Shown in pieces: positions 1-10,951 of a stretch of DNA of 64,000 nt. The DNA lies in the NCBI GenBank assembly GCA_026119935.1, contig JALRMH010000039.1:62001-126000 (forward strand), given 5' to 3'. A model generated the notes under the pieces. That model was not told where the DNA came from, did no database searches, and was given only the letters and a program-made list of their open reading frames with translations. The first letter of the stretch is position 1; each line of letters begins with the position of its first letter. Origin of the DNA: Endothia cerciana. Its lineage: Eukaryota; Ascomycota; Sordariomycetes; Diaporthales; Cryphonectriaceae. Made by a program: the position numbers and the translations under genes.

Positions 1-698
1 TCAGATGAACCCGAGGAAAAAGCTGTGCTCGACCAGACACTGTTATCACTCGGGTGTTGATTGAATGCTATTGAACCCAAGAACCACAACTTCAAAATGC
101 GGTAGAAGTATAGGTAGGAGTAAGGTAAGGTAAGGCCAGGCCAGCCAGACGAAAGGCAGTGCGGTTGTGCCAGGATCAAGAGCCGGGACATGAATATGTA
201 CGGAGTACTTTCGAGGTCTGTTGAATCTGCTATGAGGCGCGCGTATTGACCCTCCATGGGGGACGGGCTGCTGCAAGACCCCTGCATCTCCAGCATCAAG
301 CGGAGCATTGCAAGGCTAAACCGTCACCACAGCAACTATCGATAGCAGGACCCCTGACACCCTGACCCCCTGTCGTGCCGCTGGCGAGCCCACGCTGCAG
401 ATGACGTCCCAGAGGACCCCGCGTCGCTCCTACTTCCCGTCCCGCCTGTAGGCCCCTGGAGGGGTCCCCTGAGCTGGGCTGCATCACGCGGCAGGCCCGC
501 GCCTGACTACCAGTCGTCCCGGGCTCGTTGAGAACGTGAGAAGGGGCAACTGCTTTATCCACGATCTTCCTACCAGCTTGCTGATGTTCAGGATATTCCG
601 AGGCCTACGAGACCGTCCAACCATCACAGACCATATCTTTTTGCAACTGGTCACTCTGGCCAGTGGTTCCCGAACCTTACCATACCCGTATCGATACG
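1..698. other. Intergenic, upstream of the PHAF1-like gene
   Basis: No gene recognised. Short open frames on both strands lack domain signal and codon bias. The stretch just before 699 should hold the promoter and 5' leader of the PHAF1-like gene, but no clear TATA box was found. Confidence 0.5.
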
Positions 699-2327
699 AT
701 GTCGCTGTTCACGGCGCAGCTTCATCCGGGGCGCGCCCTGGGCTTCCTTGGTATGGGCTTCTCTGTATTTGGCAGATCTGGAGGACAGGGCTGCTGCTGA
801 CATTCTCTTCCCACAGTGCTCGGCGCATCCCTTCACGACACCCTGACCCGGCTCAAGGCGGAGCCCCAGCGTTTCCCCAGGCTCGAGCTCACCTACTCTT
901 CCGAGAACCCAGTCAAGGAGCCTGTCACAGTGACACTGCCTGCGAACGGCATCAGGATACGCTTTGATGGACCCGAACAGCGCCTTCGCCTCATAGAAGT
1001 AGTCGACTTTACAAAGAATCATATCACCTTCAAGGACCAGAACACTGAGCGCGACCTGGTGAAACCCCCTGCCGAGCCTTCGGCCGACGCCGTCGCTGCC
1101 GCGGAACCTACATTCAAGCACATATACCAACGCTTCCTGGGACCGACCTACGACGGCGAGTTCATTGCAGCTGCTGATGGCCAAGACATGGGCATCTATG
1201 TGCTTTCGTACCCTGGCGTCGCTTTCACGTTCCCCCTGTCTGAGTCGGCCTACTCGCCTGACAAGGACGTCGTGACCCTGTTGTCTTCTTCGACACAGGC
1301 AGCCACCTCGATGGCGGTCTTCAACGGGGACTCTTGGGCACAGGCTCGAAAGACCCTTTGGACCGAGGTCCTACCCAGCATCAAGACGTTCGCACCCCTT
1401 GCAAAGGGCAAGGATGTGTGCCCTGATGAGATATCACTTGTCAAAATACACGGCGGCGGCAAGCTTCAGCTCTTCAAGCGATGGACCGCTAACTCCGTCT
1501 GGATTTCCCTTGGCGAGACGACCCCACAGGAGCTTGTTGCGGAACTTGGTCCTCCAGACGCCATCTACCGGAAGAACGACCAGCGCATGTACATCCATAA
1601 GATAAGGACAGCCAGCAACAGTCGAACACGGCCGAGTGGCGATGATATCAGGCGACAGGGCGACTCGACAGACACAGACCAGTCCTCGGCGCATACCATG
1701 TCTGAGGATTCGAATGAGGATGAGGCGATCGAAGACGATGACGTGGCTGCCAATGTTTCCGGGGAGTGCTTCTACAACTATTTTTACCTCGGCTTTGATG
1801 TGCTCGTCTCGACACCTGCAGCCCCGTCACAGCCACCTCCCTCACAGGACTCGTCGAGCCTCCCAGAGAAGATGATCAAGTCCGAATCGCCAGATCGCTT
1901 GGTAGCAACCAAGCTGATCCTCCACGGAAATGTGCCGGGATCCTATCCATTCAACCGACATAGGCGTTGTAGATGGGAGATCTCATACCTCGATCACGAT
2001 TCACCAGAAGCACCCATCAACACGGAGACGGTCTTTACAGATATTCAAAGGCACCTCCGCCAAGAATGGCAATCTATCTACTCCTCAGAGGCAGAAGCCA
2101 TCCAAAAGCAGAGAGGTATGGTTCTCAATCGAGGATGGGGTGACAGTCCTGGGAGTAGCATTGAGTTCCTTGGTGGCTGGGAGGACAGCAGTGCCCACGT
2201 GGCGCCAGGTGTTGGGCCCAAGCGTGCTGACAGGACCGAGGACTCCACTACCACCCTGTACGGGTTTCCTGGTTTGGTCTTCGAGGTTCTGAAGAATGGG
2301 TATGTGAGCGCCGTCACTGTCTTTTGA
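699..2327 (+). CDS. PHAF1/UPF0183 family protein
   Basis: Two exons, 699-750 and 817-2327, joined across a 66-bp GT-AG intron (751-816), give about 520 residues. I chose the start at 699 because exon 1 reads MSLFTAQLHPGRALGFL and then continues in frame into VLGASLHDTL, the conserved beginning of this family; the longer open frame before it is not homologous. The family signature continues through the beta-rich core (IRIRFDGPEQRLRLIEVVDF near residue 65) and ends with the typical GLVFEVLKNGYVSAVTVF tail. An acidic Ser-rich insert near residues 280-320 is poorly conserved. The animal member (C16orf70/PHAF1) binds phosphatidylinositol 3-phosphate on phagophores and acts in autophagy. A related role here is inference only; in fungi these proteins are usually uncharacterised. 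Confidence 0.9.
751..816 (+). other. Intron of the PHAF1-like gene
   Basis: The donor is GTATGG and the acceptor ACAG, in phase 1. Reading through this stretch meets a stop codon, while splicing restores the conserved N-terminus. Confidence 0.85.
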
Positions 2328-3059
2328 AGAGGTTCGATGCAGGGAATCAATGGTGTTGAGGTCATACTTTCGTTGAACTTTCAGTTGGGCTCTTGGGTGT
2401 TGGTAGGCGGACTGAACAGGGGCAGTTAGAGCTGGTTCGTTGAGAGTTTTGGCGTTCCGGCGCGCCGATAAGTGCGCTACATTGCAGAGCAGGCCCCAGG
2501 CTATCAACTATGAGTAATTCATTTTTCGATATGTCCTTTTCGCGGAGTCCGGTCGGGGCTCAAGACTTCACACTGCTCTTTCGCTCTCCTCCACATACGT
2601 AGGCCAGTTTTCCGGGCCACAGTAAAGTACACCCTCAATGAGCTGATCATTCTGGGCATGCAGCACATCACCTTCCATGGCACGAGTAATAGCGCCATGG
2701 GAATTAGAGTGGGATAAGTTTTGGCGGTCGCCGGAATGACCGCAAGAAAGTTGGCTGCTTCCATAGCGCCTAGGAATTGGTGTTTCTGCACCGTTTTTTG
2801 TTGCCCCCCTTTCAGTGCTGCCAACGAGTGCAGGATGAATTCGAGAGAGGCCTACTGTTCCTGACCTAATGCATTCCTCCACTGTAGGCAAGGTCTGCCG
2901 CAAAAATTAATGCAAAGCAGTTGAAGCCACTGTTCATAATGAAAGCATTAGCTCTATAACATGAGATTTCTGCGGAGCACAGCATTGAAATGGACGAGTG
3001 TGGGCTGGTTTTTCATATGGTGTCAACATTCGCCGTTTCCTCCTCCGAACCAACAAGAT

Positions 3060-3363
3060 CTCTCATATTGGCCAGCATGAGATCAAAATTTGTTCATTGT
3101 AGGCACCTTAGCCCTCAGAGAGTTGTCACTAAAGGCAGCAGACATCATCCTCGACACCCGAAGGTGCTTTTCAGGGTCTCCTTCCCAACGACAAACCGTC
3201 ATTTCGCCGCCGAGACCGTCCGCCACGGGTGGTCTGACAAAAGTATCCTTCAGGTCCCTCTTCAGTCTGTGGATATGTGATCCTGCGTCAACTGCTGAGC
3301 CATGTTTCAGTCCGGACATAAAATTTTGCCGATGACAGCCGGGCCAATACGGACTATATCGCC
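3060..3363 (-). pseudogene. Cytochrome P450 remnant (N-terminal half)
   Basis: On the minus strand, GDIVRIGP (3340-3363) matches the conserved P450 segment after the first beta sheet. About 160 bases further on, DPEKHLRVSRMMSAAFSDNS (3119-3178) matches the C-helix region, followed by NKF, a stop, and LMLANMRDLVG in a neighbouring frame. Several stops and frameshifts separate the pieces, so no product can be made. A stretch further along the same strand (2568-2903) contains an ExxR-like ECIR and might be a K-helix remnant, but I am not sure. The I-helix and heme-binding motifs were not found on this strand. This is a decayed gene of the fungal P450 type. Confidence 0.55.
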
Positions 3364-3751
3364 TGCCAAAGATGTTACTGGTCTGGAAACCTGGATATTG
3401 TATGGGACAGGAATGGCCAGCGATTTGTCCTCCCGGACGTGATATCCTTCATTGCGGAGTCCTCGGGTATTCAATGTGTCAGAAGCAAAGCGGCTGCGCA
3501 GCACATTATCGAGACCGTCGCGCATGTTTATACCCTACACAATTACAGGTGCACAGGAGGAAGCCAGAGAATTGAGACAACTGCATCCTCTCCATTATGG
3601 TCAGCTGTCTTAGTCGAATTGGTACAAACACCCACATAGAATAAATTTAATCAAGCAAAGAAGGAGATTTTACTAAGCTGAGGAAGGATGTTTCTAACCC
3701 CCCTCCCCCGGGAGCAGACAGCACGGCAAACGGACGGTACTGAAGGCCGCC

Positions 3752-3805
3752 TTGCACGCCTTGCACGCCTTGCACGCCTTGCACGCCTTGCACGCCTTGC
3801 ACGCC
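3752..3805. repeat. 9-bp minisatellite, six perfect copies
   Basis: The unit TTGCACGCC is repeated six times without a mismatch, lying between the two P450 remnants. No coding frame uses it convincingly. Perfect identity suggests recent expansion. Confidence 0.95.
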
Positions 3806-4839
3806 CAAGTCTCCCGTAACCTGTTGACCATTTCTCTATCGAGAAACGGCATCAACTTATGGTCACTCCTACTGAGTCCCAGGGAGGAAGCCCGCGCGTT
3901 TCCGTGGGAATGTTGAGGATGTGGACGGCAAGAGTGAAGCTGTCAAAGTGCTTCTTAGCGGTGGCGTCTAAGCACAACTAACAGACATTGTCTCCAGGTG
4001 ACAACGCTGTATATCAAAGGTTTTGTGACAGATGGAAAGACTACATGGATTCTACCGAGGCGGAGGACGACACCGAAACGCCTACTCCATGAGGAAGTCC
4101 GGTCTTGGATAGGAATGGCCTTCGTTTGCTCTGGGTTGGGCGCACAACATACTCGGGTACGCTCGCAAAATGGGTGCCGGTCCCACGTTTCAAGTGTTAG
4201 CACATGGTATGGTAAAGGTGGTCCAGCTGGACGCAGGAGTGACGAGCGTTCTGGAATGCGCGCTGCGGCGAGATAACAAGCAGCACTGACCAGATCTATA
4301 CCATCAATACGGTGAATTATACTTCGTTAATTACGCAGGCAAGCCCGGCCTGCCGTTAAACAATATGCAGAAGTGGCCTGTGGAGCGGAAGGACGATGAA
4401 TATGTTGATTTCTCTGGCGTTGATTTTGAGGAGAATCCTCTGGATAGATGGATCCGCAGAGCCAGCGAGCTAGGTGTGCATCCAACAATGGCCGCGTTAC
4501 TCGCTACGTACAATCTTACATGCACAGGTCTTCGTAAAAAGATGGGCTTTTGTGAGATTAGTGTCACATCTTCGATCGGGATCGAGTCAATGGATAATGG
4601 AGAGAAGGGACTGAGGTGACGGAGTGTGCTGATGAGTTGACGTTTTTCCCCCCGGCAGAATTACAGTTCACTTCATGGCGGTGCTATCTACCACAGCATT
4701 TCTTAGAGTAGTTCTTCAACAGTCTATCTCATTCATTTCACTCACACTGAACAGAGATATAGCTCCTGGTCACCGCTATACCGATATCAGGCATTTCTCA
4801 GACGAGGCTTCTTGGTCTGACTATGCTTTGCCATTTCCC

Positions 4840-5293
4840 GATGGATGAGCTTAAGCGCAGTGCCAGCAGTCGGGCAGATGGCGCAAGTCTCGGCGACGGG
4901 TTCCAGATTAATGTAGGTCGGGACGAGGTTGCTTTTGAGCCCAGAGGGTAGCTCATCAAGGATGAGAAGGCGCGCGGGGAGACAGTCAATTCCTACGCAA
5001 CGCCTTTGCTGGCCTTTGGTGGCGACTTAAGAGGCTGTATTGGTAAGTCCGTCATATAGAAAATGCCAGTGCCATGGACCACGTGCTATCCTTGATTAAT
5101 CAATCACATCCACCGCAGGCCGCAAACTCGCAGACGTGGATATTCGAATCACCATTATACTCATCATCCTCAACTTTAAGCTTCTATTGCTGCATAATGA
5201 GCTTTGGGTTGAACTTTTGTTTGCACTTGCTGCAGTGCTTTGAACCAGCTTTATTTCAGAGCGAAAGACGGCCCGTGCAACGAGCATGTATAC
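4840..5293 (+). pseudogene. Cytochrome P450 remnant (C-terminal half)
   Basis: In one frame the text runs RDEVAFEP, then a stop where the PERW tryptophan belongs (TAG for TGG), then LIKDEKARGETVNSYATPLL, AFGGDLRGCIG and, after an intron at 5043-5118, RKLADVDIRITIILIILNFK. This is the P450 PERW-to-heme-loop-to-L-helix order; the heme motif FxxGxRxCxG has Asp in place of its second Gly. The intron still has a clean GTAAGT donor and CCGCAG acceptor. A further in-frame stop follows near 5220. Upstream exons could not be traced. TGG to TAG and GGC to GAC are both G-to-A changes, as RIP would make on the opposite strand. The gene is dead, but its intron is perfectly preserved. Confidence 0.75.
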
Positions 5294-6401
5294 CTTGTGC
5301 CGTGAGATGAGATGCTGCGGGCAATGTGTTGAGCGCCGGCCGGAAGGGTACCAGCTTGAGCTCCGCCGAAGACGCTTGTTCTTTGTAACTCGATGAGCAA
5401 TGGGACTCCTGTACATTGGAATTGAAGGCTTGCGAGTCGAAATGACTATGACGAATGGGCATCAGGATCATCTGACCGGGCGATTCAGGTTGTGACCGCG
5501 GCCAACGGTAGCCTTCTGCTTCAACAGGCGCAGTCCAATGAGGCCACGCTTAGCCTAAGAGCCTCATCACATACCAATGCAAGCAGTCCGCATACATCTA
5601 GAAGACAGGCCATCTTCAAGATCTCATCTGTACGGAATGTCTTCTGAATCTCCGGTTGGAAGATCACCAGGAGGTCATACTGATTATGAGACAGTATGTA
5701 CACACGAGAGTCCAGAAAGCGTGACGGTAGGTATTTCCATCTATTCTGCTATGCGAAGGGTCTGGGCTTTTGGTATCGATTTCCTCCCCTGCAGCCAACC
5801 TGATAAAGCGCCTTGAACCTAGAGGTCATTAGCAGCAAGCCTTAGCCAGTGATTAGCCTTCCTGAACCATTAAAGCCATAGCATTACATGTCCTAACAGC
5901 AATTTCAGCCTTTGTGCAGAGAAGTCATCTGCCACCGGGGAGATAGATATAGTCACAAAACCACTTGTTACGGCTCTTGTATTCCTACCTAGGTAGCGAC
6001 TTGATTCGACGGTTGTATACGGACCTGCGGCTGTCTATCATTATGGGCAAAAAGGACTGGGCACGATGATTACCTCCGTTTGAGGGGTGGAGAATAAAGA
6101 AGGAGGGGAAGGAAAGGAAAAGCAAAAAAGAAAGGAAGAAAAAAGGATTTTTTTAGGAAAAAAAAGAGGAAGAGAAAATCAGATCCATTAATGGGACATG
6201 TCTCGCCCACCCCTCGCCATGATTGTATTATTGGAACTGAGAAGAGGTGAAATGTGAGAATAGCTGTGCGCTGGCTCTATGCGGTGTTCCTCGATACCGA
6301 GGGCTGTTAAGCGGACGCGCGGAAGGCAAACATGGGGCTTACGAAGGGCGTCGGTGGTGGACGAATATTTCTGCCGAGGGTTTTGCAGATCGGTATAACG
6401 A

Positions 6402-8722
6402 TCATTCCATAGGCTCTGGCTCTATAAAAGTAAGCCCGCCGTCAGGCTCTCTAAGGCCGCCTCTATCATGGTCTGAGACCTCCTCCTTTGGTGACTCCTC
6501 AGGGCTCTTGAGAGACGAGTGGAGGCGAGATTCCGCCGCGACGGGCACGGACTGCACCTTCCTCACGACAGGTCTCCCTTCGTTCTCAGAGATGCCACTG
6601 GGGAAGGATATTTTACGACGAGTTCTCTTCGCCAGCGGCCTGACGACCACCGGAGTAACCGCGGGCTCAATATCATCCTCGAGGTCCACCAGTGTGCCCT
6701 CCTTGATGCAATCGCCCTTGTCCTCGAGCTTGATCTCCTCTTTCTCGATGGGACCTTCGCCGCCCCGGATGTCCGGGAACCCGCATCTTGTGAGGATCTG
6801 CGCAACAAGCCCGGGATACCGTAGGTGGCCCTTGACCTCCTCACTCAGGTCTATGTTCTCGACGCCCTCGATGTCCTCCACGGCCTGGAGCCCGCTGATG
6901 CCGAGCTGGATGCTCGTAGCGCGGTATAGGAAAGCGAGGATGTAGTCGTTCTCCGAGTAGACGTTGAAAATCTTGCCGGCTACGACGCTGCGCATCATCT
7001 GCCAGTGGGACCGGTTCGAAGGAGTTGGCGCCCCGATCAAGACGACCGTGTCGACCAGGCCGAAAGCTCTGCGGTCTGCGAGGGTCTTGAGGCAGAAGTA
7101 GATCACCCTCGCGCCCAGCGAGTAGCCTACGAGTGTGACGGGACGCTCACCTTGGACCCTGTTGATGAGGGCATCGGCCAATATGCATCCTGCCTTCTCC
7201 GAGCGGTTCTTGGCCAGGTTCCAGGGGTTGTCGATGCCGGCTGCCAGCTTCAGGATCTGTATAGGCCACAGCGCTGCCCATAAGGTGGCGAGCACCGTGC
7301 GCCGGAGGATCTCGATCTTGAGGATGCTCCACGCGTACGAAGAGACCATGTCCTCGAGAGCGTGCCCAAGCTTCAGGATGCTCTGCACCTCGTACCTCAA
7401 GGCGAACGCCTCAGTCTCATCGCTAAGGCCTCGCCAAGATTCCGTGACTCCATCTTCAGACATGAGCCAACCATTGATACCGACAGTGACCCGAAGTCTC
7501 CGGACGTCTTTGCCATCTCTGGAGAATTCGGAGCCCCACTCATCCTTTAGGGGCAGGAAGCGAAAGTCTTCGACTTCTCTGGCGTATTTATCCACCATCT
7601 CGCCCTGCGCCGTGTCAGTCATGACACGAAGGGAGAGGGTGATATGTCCGAGGAGGGATAACAACTCACAGTCATGCGTGCTCCAAAGGCCCCGAATAAC
7701 GTCCCGACCAACGCGCCATTCATCCAGAAGATCCCCAGAAAGCTGGCCAGACCGCCTAACCCCACCGAGCCCATCAAGCCTCCGATGGCTCCAGCAACGA
7801 CAGGTGCCGCAAGCCCGCCTGTCACGCCAATGATGGCAGCTCCGGCCACAGACGCCAGGCCGACCTTCCAGAACCTGCCCGCCTGTGTCTGCTGCTTCCG
7901 CTTCTGGGCCTCAGCCTCAGCCGACATCCCGCCGGCCTGCACGGACTTCTCAGCCTCGGATGACGCCTCGATCATCATCTTCGCGATCTCCTTTTCCTCG
8001 GTGGTGAGGAACGACAGGGGAAGCTCGACTGCAGATGCCAGGTAAGTGATGAAGGCCCGGGAGTAGGCAGAATAGCTACCCGTCGATAACAGGAGTATGA
8101 GGACAGCGCTGAGGACCTCCTTTCGGTCCTCCACCGCTATGGTTGTGAGCCTCGTAGGTACAGGGTGGTAGATCGCCTGTAGGGCCTCGACTGCCTTGAC
8201 GGTGCCTTTCGATACGCTATCGGTCGCCGGCTCCCCTCCCAGATCAATAAGGTCCTCACCCTCCGTAGGAGTGTCAGTCTTGATCTCGGCTATCTTGTCC
8301 TTGCGCTTCTGTCGCTCTTCTAGGATCCCGGCGTCGTCTGTCGAGGACAGAATCTTGACCTCCCTCAGCTTGGTCAAGAACCCCTGCCTCCACTCATCAA
8401 AATGCACCAGGGCCGCCTTGCGCAGTTCGACAAGCTCGGCACTCGGTGGCATGTGTCGCTGTGACACGGAGGCGCTTGCCTCTGCCGTGGCGGTGACGCT
8501 GGACGCGGTCGGCAAGACCTCGGGTGGTCCACCGACGGCGGAGGTATCGGTGTCCGGGGCTGGCGATGCGTCCTGGCCTGCGTGCTCATGGTCGCCACTG
8601 TGTAGTTCCAGCTGGGAGCGCATGTAAGCTGTGATGTCGCCCACAAGCTTGTAGAGGGCCCTTCGGCGGGCTGGATTTAGCACCACCAGCAGCTGCCGAG
8701 GGTCGGAACTCGAGGGCGCCAT
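6402..8722 (-). CDS. DUF726 (TMCO4/Mil1-like) membrane lipase-fold protein
   Basis: Exons 8722-7670 and 7604-6402 (65-bp intron, GTGAGT...GCGCAG) give about 750 residues. The N-terminal 280 residues are polar and partly low-complexity. Residues about 290-348 form a Gly/Ala-rich hydrophobic block suited to two or three membrane helices. The DUF726 alpha/beta-hydrolase region follows; GYSLG at about 511-515 is a GxSxG nucleophile elbow with Ser513 as predicted nucleophile. A charged, low-complexity tail follows the domain. The family includes animal TMCO4 and budding-yeast Mil1, a Golgi/endosome-associated AP-1 partner with lipase-like sequence. Catalysis and location here are inferred from the family. 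It is divergently arranged with the 2EXR gene. Confidence 0.88.
7605..7669 (-). other. Intron of the DUF726 gene
   Basis: The 65-bp intron has a GTGAGT donor directly after ARMT and a GCGCAG acceptor before GEMVDKY, in phase 0. It separates the membrane-helix block from the hydrolase domain. Confidence 0.85.
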
Positions 8723-9070
8723 GCTCAGATGTCTCGATCAGGAGCCCAGAGAGCACGCAACTCTGGTGATCTGATATCGTCGGCCGCGGCTAGGTCGCCT
8801 TCCCGACGTCGTGGACAGGAGACTGCATGCAGGTGGTCTCACTTGCATGGCCCGGGCGGCCCCCCACCAGCCACGCCAAGAGCTAAGAAGGATCGACTGA
8901 GACGGGTCAGGATAAGCTTGGTGCGTGACGACAATGCATGCACAGGCCATGTTCCAGGATTCAAGGGTGGGAATTGCTGCAGTTGTGCGCCCTGCCGACA
9001 AAGAAGGCAAGCCGGAGAACGTCGACCCGGGGACCTCTACAGAACAGCCTATGAAAGCCTGGCCTCTACC
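8723..9070. promoter_or_regulatory. Shared divergent promoter region
   Basis: The 348 bp between the DUF726 start (minus) and the chosen 2EXR start (plus) must hold both promoters. No clear TATA box was seen. The 2EXR reading frame is open through it, so a longer N-terminus cannot be ruled out. Confidence 0.5.
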
Positions 9071-10594
9071 ATGTCATCGGACGAGCCTGTGGAAGCGTCA
9101 GACCGCCCCATCGACATCTTCAACGACCGCTGTTTTGGGCAGAGGCCCCCGCCTTCTCCCCGGGGTCCTGTCACCTTCCCTCGCTTCCGGGACCTGCCCA
9201 AGGAGCTCCGGCTCGAGATCTGGACGTTGCACCTTCGCCGGCGCCGCTTCCTCCGCGTGCTGTTGGAGGAGAACACAGCAGCCCAGCGTAGTGCGCCGGG
9301 CCCGAAAAGGCAGACGGAGACGGGAAGCGGCGCTGGGCATGACAAGAGCGTTGAAGGTGAATGGAGTGCCTTGTTCTCAGCCGCGCCGGAACAGCTGGGG
9401 GGAGTAACCGCCGAGACGACCGGGGCCGCCTCCGCGCCCCCGGCCCCGCCCCTGCGTATAACGTTCCTTGGAGCCCCTACACCGCCGGTGCCCGCCATAT
9501 CGCTGGTCTGCCGGGGATCCTACGAGGTGTACAGGTCCTTCTACCGTCTACGGCTCCCGTCACTCGCCAGGGTAACAACCGAGGGCGACGGGGACGGCTA
9601 CAAGACGAGGCGCATCGTCGCGCACCTACATCCCGACCTCGACATCCTCTCGGTCCAGACGTCGCGGCGACAAGACTTGGCTGCGCTGAACCTCCTGCCC
9701 CTCTTCCTGCACACCCTACTCCGGTGTGACTCCTCCCCGGCCCATCTCCGCTCCGGCGTCCGCAATCTCTGTGTCGACTTCGCGCGCCCCGGCGGCACCC
9801 ATACCATGCCGCCCTACAGCCTTAGTAGCAGGGACCCCGCCCCGCTCCCGCCGGACATCCTCGCCTCGGTCCGCCTTACCGTCTCGCGCCTGCGCAGCCT
9901 CTACTTCCGGCTCACCACCGGCCACCTCGAACCGCGCCTGATGAGCGGGCCCCTCACGGGCTCGCGATCGCTGCCGTGGTACAACGCCAGCGTGCCCATC
10001 CTCCCCGCGCCCCAGTGGGGCTTCCCGGGGACGGTGGAGCGCGTCGGGGGCGGCGATCCGCGGCTCGCCCAGCCCGAGGCCGCGGCGGACCTGCGCCAGG
10101 TGTGGATCGGTAACGAGCTGCGCCCCTCGCTGGATGCCTGGGCGGAGCGGGAGCGCGTGTGGGGAGTGCGCGCGGGCGCCGAGACGCCCGGTGGTGCTCG
10201 CGTGCGTGCCTTGGTCGGGCTGGCCGGTCGAGCTCTGGCCGACGGCCGAGGGGCCCGGGGCCGCAGCAGCAGCCGCAACCTCAAGGACCACATGCGCAAG
10301 GAGTACACAACCTGGCTCTCTCTGGTGGATTGCACGTCCCAATTTGGCATGCTCGCGCGCTCACTGTTGCGAAGCGCCCAGCAGCGCTTCCTCCCGGACT
10401 GCGAAGGCGGCCCGGCCGTGGCGCCCGAGGGGTGGGCCCTCCGGCGCCAGCGGGACACGGCCGTCGGCTTCTGGCTGGTGGAGCCGGAGACGCTGGAGGT
10501 GGCCAAGACCATCGGGGCACAGGGGAAGAGGGTGGTCGACCTTGGCGGGAAGGGTGAGGCCATCGAGCTGTGGGTGTTTGAGGGTCCTGGCTAG
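9071..10594 (+). CDS. 2EXR domain protein
   Basis: A single exon of about 507 residues. The frame stays open back to 8729, but I chose the Met at 9071 because the upstream part is Arg-rich and unlike the family, and it reaches to 6 bp from the divergent DUF726 start. Residues about 35-50 read FPRFRDLPKELRLEIW, the hallmark start of the fungal 2EXR domain (PF20150), which resembles an F-box-like leader. SLVCRGSYEVYRSFYRLRLP near residue 145 is the second conserved block. 2EXR proteins are strongly expanded in Pezizomycotina and have no established biochemical function. The sequence is GC-rich with many Arg and Ala residues. Confidence 0.82.
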   Translation: MSSDEPVEASDRPIDIFNDRCFGQRPPPSPRGPVTFPRFRDLPKELRLEIWTLHLRRRRFLRVLLEENTAAQRSAPGPKRQTETGSGAGHDKSVEGEWSALFSAAPEQLGGVTAETTGAASAPPAPPLRITFLGAPTPPVPAISLVCRGSYEVYRSFYRLRLPSLARVTTEGDGDGYKTRRIVAHLHPDLDILSVQTSRRQDLAALNLLPLFLHTLLRCDSSPAHLRSGVRNLCVDFARPGGTHTMPPYSLSSRDPAPLPPDILASVRLTVSRLRSLYFRLTTGHLEPRLMSGPLTGSRSLPWYNASVPILPAPQWGFPGTVERVGGGDPRLAQPEAAADLRQVWIGNELRPSLDAWAERERVWGVRAGAETPGGARVRALVGLAGRALADGRGARGRSSSRNLKDHMRKEYTTWLSLVDCTSQFGMLARSLLRSAQQRFLPDCEGGPAVAPEGWALRRQRDTAVGFWLVEPETLEVAKTIGAQGKRVVDLGGKGEAIELWVFEGPG

Positions 10595-10951
10595 ACAGTG
10601 ACAGTGATAGTCAAGATCTGGTTTCTACCGTGATCTTCTCACTGCTACCCTCAATCTTTCGTTCGATGATTGTCTTTCTACCTTTGAAATTCGGCGATGA
10701 TGATTTCAGCAATCTCTCCGACTAGCTGATCTCTGCGCTTAAGGGGTTTGCTGGCTTCATCTTTTCTTGCACGTATGCTTCAGGTGGGTATTGGCGGCCC
10801 TGGTCTCGAGGCATCGAGGCATAATTGCAACTGCTGGTTTTTGAGCCGCAGTTGCTCGTATACAATCGAACATTTTTTACTAGAAGGTAATACAATCTAT
10901 CGCGGCCACCCTAGCCAAGCCCATTCGCCAGCATCCCTCACGCAGTCGACC
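10595..10951. other. Intergenic, 2EXR 3' end to secreted-protein start
   Basis: I recognise no gene. It should hold the 2EXR 3' untranslated region and the leader of the secreted-protein locus. Confidence 0.5.

Larger units (their letters stand above)
2328..6401. other. Gene-poor region with decayed genes
   Basis: Apart from the two P450 remnants and the 9-bp repeat, I recognise no gene here. Several short frames look vaguely protein-like, for example around 3440-3640, 4365-4620 and minus-strand 5521-5703 (which contains DEALRLS, reminiscent of a P450 K-helix), but none can be assembled. A purine-rich stretch with A-runs lies at about 6090-6180, next to the 3' end of the DUF726 gene. Confidence 0.6.

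Noticed and set aside
8729..9070. N-terminal extension of the 2EXR protein
   Set aside because: The frame is open, but the residues are Arg-rich and unlike the family, and it would leave almost no room for the divergent promoters.
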